From NCBI GenBank assembly GCA_012519125.1, contig JAAYQY010000282.1:1-11978 (forward strand): a stretch of DNA of 11,978 nucleotides. Direction: 5' to 3'. The position numbers and the translations under genes were made by a program. Under the pieces are notes generated by a model that was not told the DNA's origin, did no database searches, and saw only the letters and a list, made by a program, of their open reading frames with translations. This document shows, piece by piece, positions 6,934 to 11,978 of the stretch; the stretch's first letter is position 1, and the number at the start of each line of letters is the position of its first letter. This DNA comes from Spirochaetales bacterium. GTDB taxonomy: Bacteria; Spirochaetota; Spirochaetia; Sphaerochaetales; Sphaerochaetaceae.

Positions 6934-7776
6934 TCAACCCTTCACAGCCCCAGCCACTACACCACGGATGATGTACTTCTGGGCAAAGATATAGAAGAGA
7001 ATGATGGGTATCATTGCCAAAACAAGCATTGCCATCATCGCTCCCATATCCACAGCACCATATCCACCTCTGAGGTATTGGATTGCAACAGGAATCGTCT
7101 TGTATTCAGTGCCGATGGTAAGATAGGGAAGCAAATAGTCATTCCATACCCACATGGTATTCAGGATCGCAACCGTGATGGCGGTGCTTTTGAGCATCGG
7201 ATAGACAATGAGGAAGAACGTTTTCACAGGCCCTGCCCCATCGATCATGGCAGCCTCTTCCAAACTGATAGGAATGCTCTTGATGAATCCGCTGAACATG
7301 AAGGTTCCCAGTCCGGCGCCAAAGCCAATGTAGAGAACAATGATGCCAACAGGATTATCCAAATGCAGCATGTTGGCTGTCTTGCTCATGGTAAACATAA
7401 CCATCTGGAAGGGAACGATCATGGAGAAGACCAGCAGGTAATAAGCAAAACTGGTGAATTTTGACTTTACCCGAGTCAGGTACCAGGCAAGCATGCTGGT
7501 TACCAGCGAGATTCCAATGACGGCGAACACTGTTATGAAGAGTGAGTATCCAAAGGCGTTGAAGAATTTGATCTTCTGAGACCCGCTGACATAGTTCTCA
7601 CTCCCTGCAAACGTATCGGGATTGGGAAAGGAGAATGGTTCATTGGAGATGAAGAGCTTCGATTTGAAGGAGTTGACCAACACCACCAGAATCGGGGAGA
7701 GAAAAAGAATGGCAAGTACGGAAAGGAAAATGACCAATACCGTATTGGTTCGCTTATTCTGGCTCTGGATACTCAT
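6934..7776 (-). CDS. sugar ABC transporter permease (MalG/UgpE type)
   Basis: This inner-membrane protein of 280 residues has about six membrane segments, at roughly 14-36, 74-96, 109-131, 142-163, 197-217 and 246-267. The EAA loop that docks with the ATPase is at 172-183 (LEEAAMIDGAGP), placed as in MalG-type CUT1 permeases. The C-terminus RGVVAGAVKG is the typical ending of this subunit. It pairs with the permease encoded just before it: its ATG overlaps the upstream stop as ATGA (7773-7776), which suggests translational coupling, and GGAGGTG lies upstream inside the previous gene. No ATPase gene is in the operon; a shared MsmK/MalK-like ATPase encoded elsewhere is likely. Sugar specificity is inferred from the neighbouring malQ, not from this sequence. 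Confidence 0.93.
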   Translation of the reverse strand: MSIQSQNKRTNTVLVIFLSVLAILFLSPILVVLVNSFKSKLFISNEPFSFPNPDTFAGSENYVSGSQKIKFFNAFGYSLFITVFAVIGISLVTSMLAWYLTRVKSKFTSFAYYLLVFSMIVPFQMVMFTMSKTANMLHLDNPVGIIVLYIGFGAGLGTFMFSGFIKSIPISLEEAAMIDGAGPVKTFFLIVYPMLKSTAITVAILNTMWVWNDYLLPYLTIGTEYKTIPVAIQYLRGGYGAVDMGAMMAMLVLAMIPIILFYIFAQKYIIRGVVAGAVKG

Positions 7777-8615
7777 GCTTCCACCTCCTTGCTGCGGGTA
7801 AGCCGAAGCTGGGTCAGGGCGATGATGGCCACCAAGATGGTGAAGAGCACGGCCTTTGCCTGCCCTACCCCTTCAAAGCCAGATCTTCCGTAGAATGTGT
7901 TGAAGATGTTGAGTGCCAGCATTTCTGTCTGCTTGCCAGGATCTCCTGCGGTGAGTGCAAGGTTCTGGTCGAACAGTTTGAAGCCATTGGTGAGGGTGAG
8001 GAACGAACAGATGGTAATGGCAGGCATGATGGAGGGAAGAATGACCGATTTGAGCATGGTAAGCTTTCCTGCTCCATCTATCTGGGCTGCCTCGATCAGG
8101 TCGTGGGGAATATTCTGTATACCGGCAATGTAGATGACCATCATATAACCGATGTTCTGCCAGTTCATCAGCACGATCAGGCCCCAGAATCCATACTTGG
8201 GGTCACTTACGATGGTTACTCCACTTTTGAGCAACACGCCGTTGATGATAACTTGCCAAATCCAACCAAGAACAATACCTCCGATGAGATTGGGCATGAA
8301 GAAAATCGTTCGGAACAGGTTGGTGCCCTTGACCTCACGTGTCAGCAACAGAGAGAGAAAGAAAGCACCCATATTGATGGTGATGACCGAGACAATGGTG
8401 AATTGGACAGTAAACCACAGCGCTGAAGTGAAGTCATCGTTGATGAATATCCTTCGGTAGTTCTCCAGAGCGATGAAGGTTCCATCCGTTACCGTGCTGA
8501 ACTTGAAGAAGGAGAGCACCACGCCCATGACCATGGGCACGAGGAACGCTATGGCAAAGCAAAGCAATCCGGGCAATGCAAACAGGACAAAGTACTTTTG
8601 TATGGATTTCTGCAT
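7773..8615 (-). CDS. sugar ABC transporter permease (MalF/UgpA type)
   Basis: This protein of 280 residues is a six-segment CUT1 permease. Hydrophobic stretches lie at about 9-35, 67-91, 108-128, 144-164, 194-212 and 255-271. The EAA loop is at 173-184 (LIEAAQIDGAGK), and the preceding MNWQNIGYMMVIYIAGIQNIP is characteristic of the UgpA/LacF group. It lacks the long periplasmic insertion of enterobacterial MalF, as is usual outside Gammaproteobacteria. Its ATG has GGGAG six bases upstream. The gene starts 75 bp after the binding-protein stop, a gap largely filled by a stem-loop that may lower permease expression relative to the binding protein. It forms a heterodimer with the next permease. 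Confidence 0.93.
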   Translation of the reverse strand: MQKSIQKYFVLFALPGLLCFAIAFLVPMVMGVVLSFFKFSTVTDGTFIALENYRRIFINDDFTSALWFTVQFTIVSVITINMGAFFLSLLLTREVKGTNLFRTIFFMPNLIGGIVLGWIWQVIINGVLLKSGVTIVSDPKYGFWGLIVLMNWQNIGYMMVIYIAGIQNIPHDLIEAAQIDGAGKLTMLKSVILPSIMPAITICSFLTLTNGFKLFDQNLALTAGDPGKQTEMLALNIFNTFYGRSGFEGVGQAKAVLFTILVAIIALTQLRLTRSKEVEA

Positions 8616-8635
8616 GGAAGACTCCCAAAGGAACA

Positions 8636-8674
8636 GGCAAACCGCCCAACCTATCAGAAGGCAGGCGGTTTGTC
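8636..8674 (-). promoter_or_regulatory. intercistronic stem-loop after the binding-protein gene
   Basis: CAAACCGCC at 8638-8646 pairs perfectly with GGCGGTTTG at 8664-8672, and a further wobble and a G-C pair extend it outward to 8636/8674. On the - strand the stem begins 17 bases after the binding-protein stop and is not followed by a T tract, so it is not a classical terminator. Similar stem-loops after binding-protein genes, such as those in malE-malF, protect the upstream message from 3' decay and give more binding protein than permease. That role is inferred. Confidence 0.65.
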
Positions 8675-8690
8675 TTTGTTACGATTGCAA

Positions 8691-10034
8691 TCAGTTGGTC
8701 AGATCGAATTCGGTCTTCCAAGCATCGACGGCAACTTTTTCAACCTGTGCCCAAGTACTTCTTCCTACGCTGTATTCAGCAAGAGCGGCACCAAACTGGT
8801 TCTTCCACTCTTCGGAAGGAATGACTGAGAAAGCCCAGGGGACACTATTCACGCCAGGCTGATTCATCCAGCGGATGACTTCCTTGGCCAGTGGGTCGGT
8901 CGGCAGTTCGTTGTCCTTGAAGGTATTGAACGGAGTGATGAACATCAGATCGTTCTTGACAAATTGCTTGCCGGTCTCACTGGAGAAGAGCCAAGTCAAG
9001 AACTGGTCTGCCATAGCCTGCTGCTCAACACTAGCGTTGCTGTTGATGCAGAGGTAGTTCTCGGTTCCTACGTTCAGGCCTGAGTTTTCTTCACCAGCAA
9101 TGCCGGTATAGATGGGCAGGAACTTGATGTCGGCGTCAGCAACCTTGTTGCCCTTGACTCCGAGAATCTGGCTTGCGCCCCAGTTGCCGTTCTGAACCAT
9201 AGCAGCCTGTCCGAGTGCAAACTCAGCCATTGAGTCATCAACACTCTTGGATCCAAGTAGACCGACAGCGGTGGTGCTGTTGTTCAGATACAGGTCCCAA
9301 ATGTTCTTCATGTTCGCACTGTAGGTAAACTTGATCTCAGGAACCTTGCTGCCTGCAGGAACGTTTGCATCGCGAAGCTCAAAGTGCAAGGGAACGTTTA
9401 CAAGGTGGGTCTGCCATCTCCACTGGTTGCCTGCAGAGAGACTGGTAGAAGCAAACACGCCCTGGATTCCCAGCTCACTCTTGTGCTTGGTCATATCCTC
9501 AACAACGGCCTTGAGGGTTGCAAAATTGCGAATCTCGTCGGCACTCGTGATGGAGACGGCCTTCGAAGGAAGTGCAAAGTACTTTCTCATGATTGCATCG
9601 TTGTAGATGATACCATACCCTTCCACAGCATAAGGAATGGCAAGAACTTTCCCTTCATCGGTAAGAGCCATCGATTTGTCACTGAGAATCTTGTAGAAGC
9701 CGGTGTTGGTCAAATCAGCAGTGTACCCCTTGCTCTCCTTCAGTCCTACGGGTCCGTTGGTCTGGAAAATCACCGGAGGATTGCTCTTGGCGATCTCGCT
9801 TTTCAGTGTCTGGGCATACGTACCACTGGCGGCAGTGACAACTTTCAGCTTGATGCCGGTCTCTGCTTCAAAAGCGGGTGCAATCTTGGACTCATAGACA
9901 TCTGCGATTTCAGGCTTGAAGTTGAGGAAGTAGACTTCCTTCGCAGATGCAGATTCCTTGGAACCTGCAGCAAAGAGTGCAGTGCTCATTGCCAGAGAGA
10001 CAATCATCAGGGCAATCAACAAATGTTTTTTCAT
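8691..10034 (-). CDS. extracellular sugar-binding protein of an ABC transporter
   Basis: This protein of 447 residues starts at the ATG at 10034, which follows AAAGGAG by nine bases; the nine extra codons upstream run through that ribosome site. A signal peptide covers about residues 1-22 (MKKHLLIALMIVSL, then ending ALFA), and cleavage before AGSKES is likely. There is no lipobox cysteine, so the mature protein should be free in the periplasm. The body fits the family 1 (UgpB/MalE-like, COG1653) solute-binding proteins: FEAETGIKLKVV at 55-66, then NPPVIFQTNG, and the late WLFSSETGKQFV segment before a helical C-terminus. It is the first gene of the operon with two permeases and malQ. An alpha-glucan oligosaccharide ligand is inferred from malQ; the sequence itself does not show the ligand. 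Confidence 0.92.
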   Translation of the reverse strand: MKKHLLIALMIVSLAMSTALFAAGSKESASAKEVYFLNFKPEIADVYESKIAPAFEAETGIKLKVVTAASGTYAQTLKSEIAKSNPPVIFQTNGPVGLKESKGYTADLTNTGFYKILSDKSMALTDEGKVLAIPYAVEGYGIIYNDAIMRKYFALPSKAVSITSADEIRNFATLKAVVEDMTKHKSELGIQGVFASTSLSAGNQWRWQTHLVNVPLHFELRDANVPAGSKVPEIKFTYSANMKNIWDLYLNNSTTAVGLLGSKSVDDSMAEFALGQAAMVQNGNWGASQILGVKGNKVADADIKFLPIYTGIAGEENSGLNVGTENYLCINSNASVEQQAMADQFLTWLFSSETGKQFVKNDLMFITPFNTFKDNELPTDPLAKEVIRWMNQPGVNSVPWAFSVIPSEEWKNQFGAALAEYSVGRSTWAQVEKVAVDAWKTEFDLTN

Positions 10035-10102
10035 GGATTCATTCTCCTTTGATGTTACCAAAACCTAGGGACATGTGCTCTTTGGTTTCTTGGTATGCTT
10101 CT

Positions 10103-10131
10103 ATACTAAACCGGTTTTATAAACCGGTCAA
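10103..10131 (-). promoter_or_regulatory. sigma70-type promoter of the sugar operon
   Basis: On the - strand TTGACC (10126-10131) is followed by exactly 17 bases and then TAGTAT (10103-10108). These match the consensus at five of six and four of six positions. The predicted start would be near 10096, giving a leader of about 60 bases before the binding-protein ATG. The whole spacer is taken up by the two AAACCGGT elements listed separately, so a bound repressor would block RNA polymerase. Confidence 0.7.
10108..10128. promoter_or_regulatory. twin operator elements, LacI-family type
   Basis: AAACCGGTTT at 10108-10117 is a perfect palindrome. AAACCGGT at 10121-10128 repeats it, with centres 13 bp apart. 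Together ACCGGTTT (10110-10117), TAT, and AAACCGGT (10121-10128) form a longer inverted repeat. An A/T-rich palindrome with a central CG is the usual form of LacI-family operators controlling sugar genes. It sits between and over the -35 and -10 boxes, so repression is the natural reading. The regulator gene is not in the window. Confidence 0.65.
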
Positions 10132-10356
10132 CCTAATTCTTTCATAACTTTTGAGTGATTTTTCATTACTTATGGATATTTTTACTACCATTACGTACTA
10201 CATTGAAAACAACTTCTTAACATCTGTTACAAAACGTTACGAAAAAATTCAAAACTTTCTCTTCCCCTCTGAGGAAAGGCGGGATACACTTTTCCCAGCG
10301 ACGTGATTTACCCCCAACTTGCAGCGTCGGAAAACAACTTGCTAAAAGGAGAGCGC
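10132..10356. other. AT-rich divergent intergenic region with short direct repeats
   Basis: This is the rest of the 322-bp gap (10035-10356) between the sugar operon and the divergent + strand gene. It is clearly richer in A and T than the neighbouring genes, apart from its last 90 bases. It holds two direct-repeat pairs: TACTACCATT (10183) with TACTACATT (10196), and GTTACAAAAC (10226) with GTTACGAAAA (10236), the latter in exact 10-bp tandem. They may be activator sites or a curved upstream element for the sugar promoter. I could not identify a convincing promoter for the + strand gene, although GGGATACACT near 10281-10290 is a weak -10 candidate. Confidence 0.4.
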
Positions 10357-10731
10357 ATGCAGTACACACCCATCTATGTTTTGAAAGGGTATCGTGTCAC
10401 CGAAACCTATCGGTTCGGAGAAATCACCTATGAAGTCGAAATCGAGGTGCAAAGCCAAGGTTGGTCTAGCGGTATGGCAGGCTATGATCCTCATACCGTA
10501 GCGCTGAATATCAGCACAAGCGGTCAGCAAATAGGAACTGTTTTTGTTTCCTTTCCCCTGACCAAGAAGACAGGAGCGGTGCGATATGTCTATGGTGACC
10601 TGGAAAAGCCAAGGTTTACCGAACAAGCTTTAACAGGCCTGTACGAGGCTGTTTCAGCATTTCTGGATGAGCAGAGGCTTTATGCAAGCATAGGAAGAGA
10701 ACTAAAAAGGTTCAGCTATCGTATCTGTTAG
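10357..10731 (+). CDS. hypothetical protein, 124 residues
   Basis: I do not recognise this protein. The ATG at 10357 is chosen because AAAAGGAGAG lies just upstream; a longer GTG reading from 10303 has no ribosome site. The first 80 residues look like alternating beta strands (TYRFGEITYEVEIEVQ, HTVALNIST, IGTVFVSFPL, AVRYVYGDL) with Gly/Ser turns. The last 40 are helical (FTEQALTGLYEAVSAFLDEQRLYASIGREL). There is no signal peptide and no membrane segment, so it is probably a soluble cytoplasmic protein with a small beta-plus-helix fold. It is divergent from the sugar operon and converges on the diguanylate cyclase gene, its stop codon overlapping that gene's stop by four bases. Codon use and the good ribosome site support a real gene. 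Confidence 0.75.
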   Translation: MQYTPIYVLKGYRVTETYRFGEITYEVEIEVQSQGWSSGMAGYDPHTVALNISTSGQQIGTVFVSFPLTKKTGAVRYVYGDLEKPRFTEQALTGLYEAVSAFLDEQRLYASIGRELKRFSYRIC

Positions 10732-11759
10732 GAGTACACCACCTGATTTCTTCCCAGTTGCTTTGCTTGGTAGAGGTTCAGGTCGATACACCTGACCAGT
10801 TCATGAATACTTTCTTTGTTCTTGCATGAAGTGACACCAAAGCTTGCCGTCACCGGTATGTCATCGACAAACCGGTGTACTTCTATCTGTTTTCGCAACT
10901 GTTCAGCCAAGGCAAAGCCATCCTCGTGGGTAAGGATGAGAAACTCCTCGCCTCCCCAACGTCCAACCACATCATTGGGTGCAATGGTGTTTAGCAGGAT
11001 GGAAGCAAGCTCAACAAGTACACGGTCACCTTTCTGGTGCCCATAGTTGTCATTGACCGTCTTGAAGTAATCGAGATCAAAAAGAATGGCAAAGCGATAC
11101 TGGACGAAACCTACCAGATAGAGGTCGAGCTTTCTGCGATTATAGAGGTTTGTAAGCCAATCGAGTTCACTGAGCTGGGTCAGCTGCCTGTTCTTCTCTT
11201 CGATGAGCTCCCGTTGTGTCTCGGTCTTGAGAAAACTTGCATAGGTGAGAGCAGAAACTGCCCATGCAATGGCACCATTTACCAAAAAGTCTGCCTGAAA
11301 TGGGATTGATGAGTCGAGAGGAAGACTGGAGTAAGAACCGATGATCGAAACTACGGTGATGGATGAGTAGAGAATGATGGACTGCTTATATTCAAGAAGA
11401 AAAATTACCGCCCCACCAAAGAGCACAGCAAGATATATGGTGGGAATGTTCTGATACTCTTTTGCTGCATTGAGCATTCGAATATAAGCAATACTCAAAC
11501 CAACCCCTAGAGGTACCATGTCAAACAAATCGTAGAGAATCCCAGCCTTGATCGGAACAAGTCGGGGGAGCAACAACGTTATGAGGAAAAGAAAGCCCAA
11601 CACAAGAGAGCTATTGAAGTAAATGCGTTGCAACAACGATCCACTTTCTGCAAACGCAAGACCATACACTGCCTGCTCAATACACAAGACAGCACTGATG
11701 ACACGCGCAGCGCGTACATTTCGTGTATGCTTTCTCTTCAGTGTAGAAGTATTGTCCAT
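10728..11759 (-). CDS. membrane-bound diguanylate cyclase (GGDEF domain)
   Basis: Starting from the ATG at 11759 the product has 343 residues. About six hydrophobic segments fill residues 18-175 (clearest at 50-66, 78-96, 106-124, 127-143 and 157-176), an unrecognised MASE-like sensor region. A short coiled stretch (KTETQRELIEEKNRQLTQLS) leads into the GGDEF domain at 197-343. The domain shows DWLTNLYNRR (200-209), metal-binding FDLDYFKTVND (227-237) and GGEEF (269-273), so it should make cyclic di-GMP from GTP. The inhibitory I-site is altered: the RxxD position reads APND (260-263), losing the Arg. No Shine-Dalgarno site precedes the ATG. A TTG at 11789 would add ten residues but is equally unsupported, and a TATATC element lies seven bases before the ATG. 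Confidence 0.9.
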   Translation of the reverse strand: MDNTSTLKRKHTRNVRAARVISAVLCIEQAVYGLAFAESGSLLQRIYFNSSLVLGFLFLITLLLPRLVPIKAGILYDLFDMVPLGVGLSIAYIRMLNAAKEYQNIPTIYLAVLFGGAVIFLLEYKQSIILYSSITVVSIIGSYSSLPLDSSIPFQADFLVNGAIAWAVSALTYASFLKTETQRELIEEKNRQLTQLSELDWLTNLYNRRKLDLYLVGFVQYRFAILFDLDYFKTVNDNYGHQKGDRVLVELASILLNTIAPNDVVGRWGGEEFLILTHEDGFALAEQLRKQIEVHRFVDDIPVTASFGVTSCKNKESIHELVRCIDLNLYQAKQLGRNQVVYS

Positions 11760-11819
11760 TTGGTAATGATATACTCTTTTTTGATTCAAGAGTCAGCACC
11801 TACATACCCTTACTAGGTG

Positions 11820-11847
11820 AAAAAACTGGGGACGTTTCCGTCCCCAG
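11820..11847 (-). terminator. strong intrinsic terminator
   Basis: CTGGGGACG at 11826-11834 and CGTCCCCAG at 11839-11847 form a perfect nine-base-pair stem with a four-base loop. On the - strand the stem is followed directly by six T residues (complement of 11820-11825). It lies about 20 bases after the stop of the gene at the right edge. It should separate that transcript from the diguanylate cyclase gene that follows. Confidence 0.92.
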
Positions 11848-11868
11848 AGCATGCTTCCAACGATACAG

Positions 11869-11978
11869 TTACTTTGCGATGAGGCGCAGCAACAGCTCGT
11901 GAATCTGCTGTCCACCTTGAGCCGGAGTAATCTGGCCAAAGGCAACTCTCTGATAGATCAGGAACAACGTGCTGTTGA
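11869..11978 (-). CDS. C-terminal fragment, probably a sugar-binding protein
   Basis: The last 36 codons of a gene running off the right edge are visible, ending in TAA at 11869-11871. The visible peptide includes IYQRVAFGQITPAQGGQQI followed by HELLLRLIAK at the C-terminus. The pattern of a helix, a G-x-I-T-P turn, then a terminal amphipathic helix (often x-Q-x-A-A-x-x-I-x-x-x-L) is common at the end of family 1 extracellular solute-binding proteins of ABC transporters. The fragment is too short for certainty. The reading frame is open to the window edge, and the terminator after the stop supports a true gene end. If the call is right, a second sugar transport gene lies just outside the window. 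Confidence 0.6.
   Translation of the reverse strand, partial: NSTLFLIYQRVAFGQITPAQGGQQIHELLLRLIAK

Noticed and set aside
6196..7464. A 422-codon open frame on the + strand, antisense to malQ and the second permease gene
   Set aside because: It lies entirely opposite two genes with full motifs, begins at GTG without a ribosome site, has an odd His/Asn-rich composition and no recognisable domain. It is a by-product of codon bias on the other strand.
9384..10052. A 222-codon + strand open frame opposite the binding-protein gene
   Set aside because: It is the mirror of a clearly coding signal peptide and binding domain; it has no homologue-like features.
10778..10796. Inverted repeat TCAGGT / ACCTGA near the 3' end of the diguanylate cyclase gene as a terminator for the convergent gene
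   Set aside because: The stem has six pairs only, lies inside coding sequence and is not followed by a T tract.

Overview
The window most likely comes from a spirochaete of the Sphaerochaeta type. This is inferred from a roughly balanced base composition, from a sugar-binding protein whose exported N-terminus ends in the Ala-Gly-Ser-Lys-Glu style common in Treponema and Sphaerochaeta, and from a saccharolytic gene set with strong Shine-Dalgarno sites. No marker gene for taxonomy is present, so the assignment is tentative.

Layout. (a) Positions 1-414, + strand: the 3' end of an SPFH/band-7 membrane-scaffold gene, followed by a 59-residue ribbon-helix-helix (Arc-like) gene. A perfect 22-bp palindrome at 420-441 acts as terminator. 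(b) 459-4259, - strand: four genes read in the order DODA-type extradiol dioxygenase, PhzF-family enzyme, YwqK/MORN-type small protein, and an exported CpdB-like nucleotidase/cyclic phosphodiesterase. The first three are tightly spaced; the last follows after 83 bp. (c) 4423-5292, - strand: a DUF72 (YecE-like) gene, followed downstream by a 163-bp gap before the dioxygenase. (d) 5395-10034, - strand: a compact sugar-uptake operon read as binding protein, permease, permease, 4-alpha-glucanotransferase (malQ). It has a recognisable sigma70-type promoter whose spacer is filled by two AAACCGGT-type operator elements, a stem-loop after the binding-protein gene, and a GC-rich terminator. (e) 10357-10731, + strand: an unrecognised 124-residue protein divergent from the sugar operon, whose stop overlaps the stop of a convergent membrane-bound GGDEF diguanylate cyclase (10728-11759, -). 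(f) 11820-11978, - strand: a strong intrinsic terminator and the last 36 codons of a gene that resembles the C-terminus of another sugar-binding protein.

How it fits together. The sugar operon probably imports alpha-glucan oligosaccharides, which MalQ disproportionates in the cytoplasm. The ATPase and any LacI-type regulator are not in the window and must be encoded elsewhere. The CpdB-like protein would salvage phosphate and nucleosides in the periplasm. The dioxygenase/PhzF pair points to a small-molecule step whose substrate cannot be read from sequence.

No mobile element, CRISPR array, tRNA, rRNA or integration scar was seen. The window is mostly conventional metabolism. The points most worth a second look are the dioxygenase-PhzF-YwqK cluster, the operator-filled promoter, two genes lacking a Shine-Dalgarno site but carrying a -10-like element just before the start, and the unrecognised 124-residue protein.
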